A model generated the notes under the pieces. The model saw only the letters and a program-made list of their open reading frames with translations, ran no database searches and was not told the DNA's origin. Positions 1 through 6,044 of a stretch of DNA of 17,581 nt are shown here, in pieces. Origin of the DNA: CAZUCU01 sp964618845. Lineage in GTDB: Bacteria > Patescibacteriota > Minisyncoccia > Phycocordibacterales > JAACPR01. The position numbers and the translations under genes are program-made. The stretch's first letter is position 1, and each line of letters opens with the position of its first letter. The stretch spans positions 1 to 17,581 of the forward strand of contig CAZUCU010000012.1 of NCBI GenBank assembly GCA_964618845.1. The letters are read 5' to 3'.

Positions 1-58
1 AGTATTATCAATCTAAATTACCAGTGGAGTGCAAAAATGGGTGGGGTTATACATACAA

Positions 59-87
59 TTGACTATTATTACTTCATATAATAATAT
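59..87 (+). promoter_or_regulatory. Sigma-70-type promoter for the DUF397 gene
   Basis: TTGACT (59-64) and TAATAT (82-87) are separated by 17 bp. Transcription would begin near 94 and leave a leader of about 45 nt before the ATG at 139. The leader contains a weak GGATT/AATCC hairpin and no Shine-Dalgarno sequence. Bases 1-58 hold nothing I can recognise. Confidence 0.6.
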
Positions 88-138
88 GATTTTGGATTCA
101 GGAAATCCGTATCAAACCAAAACTCAAACTAGTACATC

Positions 139-351
139 ATGAAATCGTTCCCAATCAAAGACGGTGACTTCACCAAGTCTTCGTGGTCAAAAAACAACCC
201 GAAAACATGTGTTGAGGTGGCAATCAAGTCGGAAGGTGTTGCGGTTCGCAACTCTACTGACCCCAAGAAAACTACAATTTTCTTTACCAAAGACGAATGG
301 AAGGCTTTTGTTACCGGCGTCAAAGAAGGTGAATTCGAAAGCAAAAACTAA
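139..351 (+). CDS. DUF397 domain protein
   Basis: This 70-aa protein is essentially one DUF397 domain. The visible hallmarks, in order, are FTKSSWS (res 11-17), CVEVA (24-28), VAVRNSTDP (34-42), IFFTKDEWKAF (47-57) and GVKEGEF (60-66). DUF397 is best known from Actinobacteria, usually beside XRE-type regulators; its biochemical role is not settled. No such regulator is visible here. The gene is a monocistronic unit with its own promoter and a strong terminator. Its codon use (many C-ending codons, GC in the mid-40s per cent by eye) stands out against the very AT-rich hydrolase gene that follows, which suggests acquisition by transfer. The ATG has no Shine-Dalgarno sequence. Family assignment is confident; function is unknown. 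Confidence 0.85.
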   Translation: MKSFPIKDGDFTKSSWSKNNPKTCVEVAIKSEGVAVRNSTDPKKTTIFFTKDEWKAFVTGVKEGEFESKN

Positions 352-380
352 AAAACCTTCCCCTCTAACAAATCATCTCG

Positions 381-411
381 TGTAGGTTTTTTGAAAACCT
401 ACATTTTTTTT
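381..411 (+). terminator. Intrinsic terminator after the DUF397 gene
   Basis: A perfect 10-bp stem (381-390 tgtaggtttt with 394-403 aaaacctaca) encloses a 3-nt loop and is followed by an unbroken T tract. It ends transcription 30 nt past the DUF397 stop. Confidence 0.85.
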
Positions 412-432
412 ATACAATTATTACAATCATAT

Positions 433-918
433 ATGAAAAAAATATACATTCTTCCCGGATACAAAGAAACAACTCGTAGAAAACCTTACCAAAAATTAAG
501 ATCAATTTTACAAAAAAATGGATACGAGGTTGTTTTTAAAAATATAGATTGGAAAAAAAAATTAACTAAACAAATATTTGAAATAGAAAAAGATTCTATA
601 ATATTTGGTTTTTCACTTGGAGCAATACTTGCTCATATGATAGCTCAAAAATATCCGTGCAAACATGCTATTTTCGCTTCGATAACCATACTTGATGATT
701 TTAAAAAAGGAAAAAACAGAGATTTACTTATTGAATTACTTGGTAAAAATTTTGTAAATGATATTAGAGATTATCTCAAACCAAAAAACAAAGCATTGAG
801 ACAAACAATTATGTATGGAGATAAAGAAGGAGAAACAAAAGCAGATATATTTGTCAAAAATACTGGGCATGAAATATCAAATAAATATATTAAAGAAAAA
901 ATAAAAATAATTAATTAA
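433..918 (+). CDS. Small alpha/beta-hydrolase-fold protein
   Basis: The 161-aa product looks like a minimal alpha/beta hydrolase. It has a beta-strand start (KKIYILPGY, res 2-10), a nucleophile elbow GFSLG (59-63, Ser61), a possible acid in YGDKE (Asp130) and a late histidine in TGHE (His146). This resembles small CPR and RBBP9-like serine hydrolases, which lack most of the cap. The substrate cannot be inferred. I start at ATG 433. An in-frame TTG at 391 lies inside the preceding terminator hairpin and would add 14 unlikely residues. No Shine-Dalgarno site is visible. The gene is extremely AT-rich, like the bulk of the window. It converges on the histidine kinase gene, with a palindrome cluster between the two stops. 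Confidence 0.65.
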   Translation: MKKIYILPGYKETTRRKPYQKLRSILQKNGYEVVFKNIDWKKKLTKQIFEIEKDSIIFGFSLGAILAHMIAQKYPCKHAIFASITILDDFKKGKNRDLLIELLGKNFVNDIRDYLKPKNKALRQTIMYGDKEGETKADIFVKNTGHEISNKYIKEKIKIIN

Positions 919-937
919 AAATTTTTATTTAACACTT

Positions 938-1061
938 TTCGAGGTTAAACCTCAAAAATCGCACAAAACACAAAATAACCTTATTTTTCAACAAAATGTA
1001 TTCTCGAGGTTTAACCTCGAGAATACATTTTGTCCTTTCGAGGTTTAACCTCGAAAGGACA
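938..1061. repeat. Palindrome cluster 1 (three cgaggttWaacctcg copies)
   Basis: There are three copies of a 15-bp palindrome: 940-953 (A-centred, last base lost), 1005-1019 and 1039-1053 (both T-centred). Core starts are 65 and 34 bp apart. The second copy extends to a perfect palindrome over 991-1033 (21-bp arms, one central T). The third extends over 1031-1061 (15-bp arms). Their flanks differ in sequence yet pair perfectly. No U tract follows on either strand, so these are not ordinary intrinsic terminators, although they lie between two convergent genes. A matching cluster lies at 9399-9559. Confidence 0.9.
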
Positions 1062-1080
1062 CAGGACAGATAAATAAATA

Positions 1081-2715
1081 TTATATTTTTGGTAATTCTA
1101 CAACAAATTCAGAACCCTTCCCTCTACCTTGCGATTCTGCCCAGATGGTTCCTTTGTGTTCTTTGACAATTTGTTTGGCAATGAACAAACCGTATCCTGT
1201 AGAATCGATATTGTGAGCCAAAGACTCTTCTCCCCTTCCACCTTCTGTAAATAAATCTTTTTTGTCAGATTCTGATAAACCAATCCCGGAATCTTTTACA
1301 GAAAAAATTATTTTTCCATCTATTTGTCTTAAATTAATTGTGATTTTTCCATGATCTGTATATAAAATTGCATTATCTAAAATATTTTTACAAACTTCCT
1401 TTATTCTAAGCTCATCACCCAAAAACTTAATAGGTTTTGATTGAATATATTCTTCTATTTCTAAGCCTTTATCTGTAATCTTTTTTCTTAAATCTTCTAT
1501 CAACCCCTTAACCAAAGTGGTTAAATCAAATTCCTTTTTAATAAATTCAATTGTTCCACTTTTCAGATCAGAAGCATGCAAAATGTTTTGAATTGTTTCT
1601 ACTCCTTTGGTTTCTGATGCCAAACCGTACTCCACCATTTCACGAACTTTGCCATTTACATCTCCAAAATCTCCCTCCAAAATTCCAGAAAAAATACCTC
1701 GGGTTTTGGTCATAAAGCCTTTGACTTGGTGAGTTATGAAGTGGAGAAGTGATTGTTGATTTTTGTTTGCCATATCCAGAAGTTCTCTCTGTTCATCAAC
1801 TCTTTTGACAGAACGAACAAGCATAATGCCAGCGATAATCATAAACAAGAAAGTTATACCGTTCAAAATCATATTAACCGTAGATTTTATAAAGAAAAAT
1901 TGTGAACCTATCATAATCACCATCGCCCACACAAGTGCTTGCGTTGCGAGGAGTTTGATCTCAAAGGCTTTGAAACGAACAATTAAAAAAGCTACTATAC
2001 TAAGAAAAATTAACATTCCGAATAAACCATAATTACCTAAAACATAATCTCCTGTTATACCTAATAAAACTAAATAACTATCTAAAAAAGTAGCCGAAAA
2101 AAAGATAATAATAAAAGATTCTATACCAAGAAACATTATTAATGATTGTTTTCTTTTCAAAATATCTGTTGATTCTTTTTTCCTGTAATTTAACATAAAT
2201 AAAATTATGACTGTAACAAAAGAAAAAATACCTAAAATATGAAAATAATTAGTAAATAGAGGAGATTCTGTTGAAATACAATCTATGTTTTCAAAACCAA
2301 ACAAATTATAAATTGTTGGAGTAAAAATAAATACTGGTAATAGCAAAATAAAAAATAAAAACAAATATTTATTTTTTACATTTTTATTATTTAAAAAAAC
2401 ATAATAAAAATAAATAAATAACAAATACAATAAGGATGTAAGAATACCGAAAAAAGACCAGAAAAACATATAATGTTGACTGTTGTAGCTAATCCATGTA
2501 ATTAAATCAATGGTTACCCATGCAGAAAAAACAAAAGTAATACCAAAAAATAATCTACTCAATAAATCTTTCCTATTTGAAATAAGAACAAATAAACCCA
2601 AAATAAGAGCAACAACCATAGTAATAAAATGAGAATAGTAGACTAAGGAAAGAGGGGCTTCTTGGTTAACAAAATTAAAACATGATTCTATATTATAAAC
2701 ATAATCAAAACTCAT
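1081..2715 (-). CDS. Membrane sensor histidine kinase
   Basis: The protein has 544 aa. Residues 1-300 hold about eight hydrophobic segments with short loops, like the 7TM-type N-terminal sensor regions of orphan kinases. The dimerisation/phosphoacceptor helix carries FITHQVKGF with candidate His329, and is preceded by a linker around 303-325. The ATP-binding domain shows an N box (EVCKNILDNAILYT, 440-453), a G1 box DSGIGL (475-480), a G2 box GYGLFIA (507-513) and a G3 region GKGSEF (532-537). It should autophosphorylate on His329. No response regulator is in the window. The signal is unknown. The start is supported by a TATAAT box 7 nt upstream, which implies a leaderless mRNA even though the SET gene lies only 22 nt upstream. 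Confidence 0.88.
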   Translation of the reverse strand: MSFDYVYNIESCFNFVNQEAPLSLVYYSHFITMVVALILGLFVLISNRKDLLSRLFFGITFVFSAWVTIDLITWISYNSQHYMFFWSFFGILTSLLYLLFIYFYYVFLNNKNVKNKYLFLFFILLLPVFIFTPTIYNLFGFENIDCISTESPLFTNYFHILGIFSFVTVIILFMLNYRKKESTDILKRKQSLIMFLGIESFIIIFFSATFLDSYLVLLGITGDYVLGNYGLFGMLIFLSIVAFLIVRFKAFEIKLLATQALVWAMVIMIGSQFFFIKSTVNMILNGITFLFMIIAGIMLVRSVKRVDEQRELLDMANKNQQSLLHFITHQVKGFMTKTRGIFSGILEGDFGDVNGKVREMVEYGLASETKGVETIQNILHASDLKSGTIEFIKKEFDLTTLVKGLIEDLRKKITDKGLEIEEYIQSKPIKFLGDELRIKEVCKNILDNAILYTDHGKITINLRQIDGKIIFSVKDSGIGLSESDKKDLFTEGGRGEESLAHNIDSTGYGLFIAKQIVKEHKGTIWAESQGRGKGSEFVVELPKI

Positions 2716-2722
2716 AATAAAT

Positions 2723-2728
2723 ATTATA
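2723..2728 (-). promoter_or_regulatory. -10 box for the histidine kinase (leaderless)
   Basis: TATAAT on the minus strand ends 7 nt before the kinase ATG, so the start codon coincides with the expected transcription start. It lies in the gap just after the SET gene stop. No good -35 hexamer is visible. Confidence 0.5.
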
Positions 2729-2737
2729 GCAACATTT

Positions 2738-3238
2738 TTATATAATACCCATATCTTTGAGAGAAGTAATTATGTAATTCTGTAAAGCGCCTTTTTCCAA
2801 ATAATAATTTAGTGTATCCTTAGATATACTTAAAACATTACCTAATTTTTTTCTACAATTATCTGAACCACAAAGGCAATTAGTCATTGTTGTAAAAGTA
2901 TAATTGTAAGGATAAACAGTAGTTGAATAATCATAAGTTATTTCTTCGCCAGGTAAAATATCTTTTAAAGCAAAAAGCGTACTTTCCTCCTTAAGCCCTG
3001 AATTTGGATCACAACTATGATTGAAAGATCGAGATGTTTTATCTAATATAAAATATTGATCTTTATCAATTTGTAGAGGATCATCGTTATTCAAAATTCC
3101 TTTTGCTATCATATCATCACAATCTTTCTCATTAATTTTTTCACCTGTTAACGTAAATATAATTTCACCATTCTTTATCAAGTCAGTAGCAAAAACTCCT
3201 ACACCATATTTTTTTGTATTTTTTATTTCAAATTTCAT
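2738..3238 (-). CDS. SET-domain lysine methyltransferase-like protein
   Basis: This 166-aa protein contains a compact SET domain. It has the GVG loop for AdoMet (res 12-14), the pseudoknot motif FNHSCDPN (72-79), GEEITYDY with the catalytic-type Tyr (97-104), and a post-SET zinc cluster CLC...C (Cys121, Cys123, Cys128), with Cys76 as the likely fourth ligand. Bacterial SET proteins are usually acquired from eukaryotes or related to phage and symbiont lineages. The substrate here is unknown and need not be a histone. The start lies 2 nt after the stop of the upstream gene (TAA-AT-ATG), so the two are probably translationally coupled. The methyltransferase may act on, or together with, that neighbour. 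That last point is inference. Confidence 0.85.
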   Translation of the reverse strand: MKFEIKNTKKYGVGVFATDLIKNGEIIFTLTGEKINEKDCDDMIAKGILNNDDPLQIDKDQYFILDKTSRSFNHSCDPNSGLKEESTLFALKDILPGEEITYDYSTTVYPYNYTFTTMTNCLCGSDNCRKKLGNVLSISKDTLNYYLEKGALQNYIITSLKDMGII

Positions 3239-3240
3239 AT

Positions 3241-3993
3241 TTATTTTATAAAAATCTTAGTAAATTCTGGATATGCCAACCAAAAATCTTCCAAATGTTT
3301 ATCTGTTGGAGCAACAGCAACAATAAGTGGCTTTAAACCAAACCTTTCTTTTATCTCAATAAAAGCAGGTATCAATATATTTCTTACAAGTCCAGATTCA
3401 TAGTCATAATCCAAAAAATTATCAAACAAAACACCATGACATATGGACATGGATAAAACATATTTATAATACTCTTTAGCTTTTCCACCTTTACTTTGGA
3501 ACCACCTAGAACCATCAAAAATCTTTGCCTCTGGGAAATTTTTCAACATTATTTCTCTATGAAATTCAGTTAAACACTTTCCACTAAAAGTTTTTATTTC
3601 TCTTAATTTTTTCTTTTCTTCGCTACCATCTAATTTTATTATTCTTTCTACACTCTTAATCATTTTCCCATTATCATCTAAACCATGATAGAAGGTCATC
3701 TTACCCAAACTTGCTTTATCATGATTAAAACTGACGAAAATATCATCAAGATATTCAAAATGTAATGGATCCAAACCAATATTTAAAGCTTTATTAACAA
3801 AAGTCCAGCAATAAAGATTTGGAGTAGCGACATCTTCAATAGATATTGCGTGTGGTTTTTGAAAAAAATATTCTGGTAGATTTTCTTTGCCAATAAATTC
3901 TTCGACTTTCTTCCTAAGTTCCTTATCTTCCCACCTCCTCTTTATTTCCTCTTTTGCTTCATCTAAGGTTGTATATATATCATTTGGACTCAT
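3241..3993 (-). CDS. Unrecognised 250-aa protein upstream of the SET gene
   Basis: I do not recognise a family. The protein is soluble, with no signal peptide or membrane segment. It begins with a charged helical region (res 8-40), then a mixed alpha/beta body containing FHREIMLKNFPEAKIFDGSRWF (around 142-163), ICHGVLFDNFL and a C-terminal strand-helix PLIVAVAPTDKHLEDFWLAY. The tail after PLIVAVAPT resembles the end of an alpha/beta enzyme or an acyltransferase-like fold, but no catalytic motif is clear. A TATAAT box sits 7 nt upstream of the ATG, indicating a leaderless start. The gene is tightly coupled to the SET gene downstream (2-nt gap), so a shared function is likely. Confidence 0.75.
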   Translation of the reverse strand: MSPNDIYTTLDEAKEEIKRRWEDKELRKKVEEFIGKENLPEYFFQKPHAISIEDVATPNLYCWTFVNKALNIGLDPLHFEYLDDIFVSFNHDKASLGKMTFYHGLDDNGKMIKSVERIIKLDGSEEKKKLREIKTFSGKCLTEFHREIMLKNFPEAKIFDGSRWFQSKGGKAKEYYKYVLSMSICHGVLFDNFLDYDYESGLVRNILIPAFIEIKERFGLKPLIVAVAPTDKHLEDFWLAYPEFTKIFIK

Positions 3994-4000
3994 GGTTATA

Positions 4001-4027
4001 ATTATAGTATATTTTTTATTTTATCAA
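4001..4027 (-). promoter_or_regulatory. Promoter of the SET operon (leaderless)
   Basis: The minus strand shows TTGATA (4022-4027), a 15-bp spacer and TATAAT (4001-4006). The -10 box ends 7 nt before the ATG at 3993. The spacer is short, so the -35 call is weak; the -10 call is good. Confidence 0.5.
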
Positions 4028-4052
4028 CTTCATAATAACACAAAAAGTTCTT

Positions 4053-4583
4053 CTAATCTTTATCAAAAAAACTAAAATGTATAACATTAATCCTCTTTCC
4101 ATTCTTTACTCGTGCATTTTCAAATACTCCATCCTTCTTAAAACCAACTTTTTCAAAAACTTTTTGCATTGAGATATTTGTTTCTTCAACATTAGCACCC
4201 ACATATTCAATATCTAAATTCGAAAAAGCATACGCAACAAGTTCAGAAATAACTTCTGTTGCAACACCCTTGTTCCAATAATTTTTATCTCCAATAACAA
4301 TTCCTATCTCTGCAACTTTATGATGAGAATTTATTTCTGCGAGAGAAATCGTCCCAATAGTTATTCCATCATTTGTTTCAATAGACCAATAGTATCCTTC
4401 TTCATCTATTTCACATTCTTTAATATATTTGTATTGCTCTTCTATGTCTTGAGATTTGTTCAAGGGTTCGGGCATATATGCTTGAATTTCAGGGTCGATA
4501 TCCCATATTTGCCACAATGAAACATCCTCTTTTTGAAAAGGTCGAATAATATAATTTTTGGTTTGTATTATTGGTGAAACCAT
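4053..4583 (-). CDS. GNAT N-acetyltransferase, RimJ/RimL type
   Basis: The protein has 176 aa, the full length for this family. It begins with the RimJ/RimL-type opening YIIRPF (res 11-16). Motif D/A follows as a strand AEIGIVIG and the acetyl-CoA loop NYWNKGVATEVI, and the C-terminal motif B reads NISMQKVFEKVGFKKDG. It transfers acetyl from acetyl-CoA to an amine, typically a protein N-terminus, a small molecule or an antibiotic. The gene directly follows the 30-aa peptide gene on the same strand. In microcin C loci the MccE acetyltransferase is RimL-like and provides self-immunity, so an immunity role is an attractive but untested reading. A diverged fragment of a second GNAT start lies at 8938-8991. 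The start is supported by a -10 box 6 nt upstream. Confidence 0.88.
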   Translation of the reverse strand: MVSPIIQTKNYIIRPFQKEDVSLWQIWDIDPEIQAYMPEPLNKSQDIEEQYKYIKECEIDEEGYYWSIETNDGITIGTISLAEINSHHKVAEIGIVIGDKNYWNKGVATEVISELVAYAFSNLDIEYVGANVEETNISMQKVFEKVGFKKDGVFENARVKNGKRINVIHFSFFDKD

Positions 4584-4589
4584 CTTTGC

Positions 4590-4618
4590 ATTATAAAAGA
4601 AAAGCTTCGCACAGTCGA
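4590..4618 (-). promoter_or_regulatory. GNAT promoter overlapping the upstream terminator
   Basis: The minus strand has TCGACT (4613-4618), a 17-bp spacer and TATAAT (4590-4595), ending 6 nt before the GNAT ATG. The -35 lies in the loop of the peptide gene's terminator hairpin and the -10 abuts its T tract. The GNAT mRNA is therefore likely leaderless and separate from the peptide transcript. Confidence 0.55.
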
Positions 4619-4634
4619 GGACTGGACGAAGCTT
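4594..4634 (-). terminator. Intrinsic terminator of the 30-aa peptide gene
   Basis: On the minus strand AAGCTTCG (4627-4634) pairs with CGAAGCTT (4602-4609), with an inner CAGT/ACTG pairing in the loop, followed by TTTTCTTTT. It lies 9 nt after the peptide gene stop. Confidence 0.75.
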
Positions 4635-4643
4635 GATTTGTAT

Positions 4644-4736
4644 TCAGGCGCGACGACGGCGAAGACCGCGCATGCAGACAGCGTCGACGACGACACCAAG
4701 TGGCACGATGATCAGTTTTTTGGCTGAAATTTTCAT
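4644..4736 (-). CDS. 30-aa Arg-tailed peptide; candidate RiPP precursor
   Basis: This is a 31-codon ORF. It starts with a basic segment (MKISAKK), passes through a hydrophobic stretch (LIIVPLGVVVDAVCM, res 8-22) and ends in RGLRRRRA (23-30). It is well supported as a gene. It has its own promoter (4796-4824), an AAAGGAG Shine-Dalgarno site 10 nt upstream of the ATG (rare in this window), and a terminator 9 nt past the stop. It is markedly GC-richer than its neighbours. It directly follows the ureohydrolase and E1-like genes, both of which appear to carry N-terminal peptide-binding domains. I infer that it is their substrate: residues 1-22 as leader and the Arg-rich end as core. Alternatives are a small membrane peptide or type I toxin-like peptide (hydrophobic centre with basic ends), or a leader peptide. 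The longer ORF in another frame across 4591-4824 lacks these signals. Confidence 0.6.
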   Translation of the reverse strand: MKISAKKLIIVPLGVVVDAVCMRGLRRRRA

Positions 4737-4746
4737 CGGTTTTTTT

Positions 4747-4753
4747 CTCCTTT
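4747..4753 (-). promoter_or_regulatory. Shine-Dalgarno site of the 30-aa peptide gene
   Basis: AAAGGAG on the minus strand lies 10 nt before the ATG at 4736. It decides the reading frame here. Most other genes in the window have no such site. Confidence 0.65.
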
Positions 4754-4795
4754 CTTTTTTTAGGGTTTACAGACAAAACAATGAGCAACACCAAT

Positions 4796-4824
4796 ATATT
4801 ACATAACACCCTTAAAACAGTCAA
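4796..4824 (-). promoter_or_regulatory. Promoter of the 30-aa peptide gene
   Basis: The minus strand has TTGACT (4819-4824), a 17-bp spacer and TAATAT (4796-4801). The -35 hexamer contains the ureohydrolase stop codon. The peptide can therefore be transcribed independently and at a higher level than the enzymes, as is common for RiPP precursors. The leader is about 50 nt long. Confidence 0.7.
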
Positions 4825-6044
4825 TATTTTTTGAATGCATCCAGAATTCTCGGGAGCATATACAAAAGCATATTACCAGTCATATCAAAAACATCACGCA
4901 TTGGATTGTATTCTACGATATCAACACCGACAACATTTCCTCTCTCAATCAAACTTTGAATACAAGAGAGTACCAATTGAGGATTAAGCCCAAATGGGAT
5001 AGGTGTTCCTGTTCCAGGAGCAAATGTAGGATCAATCGAATCCACATCAAAAGAAATATATATTTTTTCTCCCTCTGTAAAATTAATTAATCTCAAAACT
5101 GAATCAATATCTATACACTGATTACAATAGATTGGATTATATCCGCCCCTGTCAATTGTTTTTCCAACCATTCCACGTAATCCAATTTGTGTCAGAGTTT
5201 CAACAAGACCTTCTGACAATATCCTCGAAATCACATTTCCATGATTGTGAGAGATTAAATCATCATAATTAGCCAAGTCAGTATGTGCATCAAACACGAT
5301 TAGATGAATTGGATCATCGATATTTTTTGTTGAAGAACATATTTCAGGATAGAGACATGAATGATCTCCCCCAATAACAATTGGTATTGAACCTCGTTCA
5401 CGAACCATATTCATTGCATTTTCTGCTCGATCAAAAAACGCAGAAAAAGGTTCTCCTATTTGGTGAATTACATCTCCAACATCAACAATTTTCATACCTG
5501 AACATAGTCTTAAATCATGTTCTACAGCCCATCCTTCGCAGGACATATCTTTAAGCGAAGCACGATAATCTATTTCATTTGCAGAAAGTTCACGAAGGCG
5601 AATGGGTCCAAACCGTGCACCTGGATAACCTGTTGATCCAAGATCAAAAGGCATTCCTATAAGCGCATATTGATAAGGGTATTCACATTCAAGTCCCGCA
5701 ACAGGCAAACTCAAGCATGATGAGACAGGTTTTTCAACCAAAGCTATGTCAGAGACTTGAATTTGTGATTTGACTGAGATTTTGTTTTTACTTGAATCAA
5801 TAAGTATTCCTTGTTGAATCAAGTTTTTAAAAAACATTTTTAAAGTCTCAATATCATCGGTCTCAATTAAATTACCAATAAGTTCCATGCCTATGTCAAC
5901 TTCTTGTGGTTCAATGAATAACGCAACAAGTTTTAAGGCCTCCGATGAGAGATGAAACACTTGTCCTGTGTTTTTGTCTCGGACTTGACCCGTAATTGGA
6001 TCAAAAAGTTCTATATTTGGATTAACCCTGATCATTGTTTTCAT
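4821..6044 (-). CDS. Ureohydrolase with N-terminal RRE-like domain; candidate peptide arginase
   Basis: Residues 120-407 are a complete arginase/agmatinase-type ureohydrolase. All binuclear metal ligands are visible: GGDHS (225-229, His228), DAHTD (252-256: Asp252, His254, Asp256) and SFDVDSIDP (331-339: Asp333, Asp335). PGTGTP (343-348) and VEYNP (377-381) are also present. It should hydrolyse a guanidino group to urea and an amine. Residues 1-85 form an extra domain absent from ordinary agmatinases: NPNIELFD, HLSSEALKLVALF and DIETLKMFFKNLIQQGILID. This matches the strand/helix pattern of PqqD-like RiPP recognition elements and of the neighbouring E1 protein's N-terminus. I start at ATG 6044, which overlaps the upstream stop as ATGA; a TTG at 6053 is less likely. 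Peptide arginases such as OspR turn Arg into Orn in RiPPs, and an Arg-tailed peptide gene follows. Agmatinase or a related small-molecule role remains possible. Confidence 0.85.
   Translation of the reverse strand: MKTMIRVNPNIELFDPITGQVRDKNTGQVFHLSSEALKLVALFIEPQEVDIGMELIGNLIETDDIETLKMFFKNLIQQGILIDSSKNKISVKSQIQVSDIALVEKPVSSCLSLPVAGLECEYPYQYALIGMPFDLGSTGYPGARFGPIRLRELSANEIDYRASLKDMSCEGWAVEHDLRLCSGMKIVDVGDVIHQIGEPFSAFFDRAENAMNMVRERGSIPIVIGGDHSCLYPEICSSTKNIDDPIHLIVFDAHTDLANYDDLISHNHGNVISRILSEGLVETLTQIGLRGMVGKTIDRGGYNPIYCNQCIDIDSVLRLINFTEGEKIYISFDVDSIDPTFAPGTGTPIPFGLNPQLVLSCIQSLIERGNVVGVDIVEYNPMRDVFDMTGNMLLYMLPRILDAFKKY

Noticed and set aside
391..432. TTG-initiated extension of the alpha/beta hydrolase
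   Set aside because: The TTG and following codons lie in the terminator hairpin and T tract of the DUF397 gene; ATG 433 starts a normal first beta strand.
938..1061. CRISPR array
   Set aside because: The repeats are 15-bp palindromes with 34 and 65-bp periods, differing flanks, mixed centre orientation and no cas genes.
991..1061. Ordinary intrinsic terminators for the convergent genes
   Set aside because: The stems are long but no T tract follows on either strand.
4591..4824. 77-codon minus-strand ORF
   Set aside because: It runs through the promoter, ribosome site and terminator of the 30-codon gene in a different frame and has no start signals of its own.
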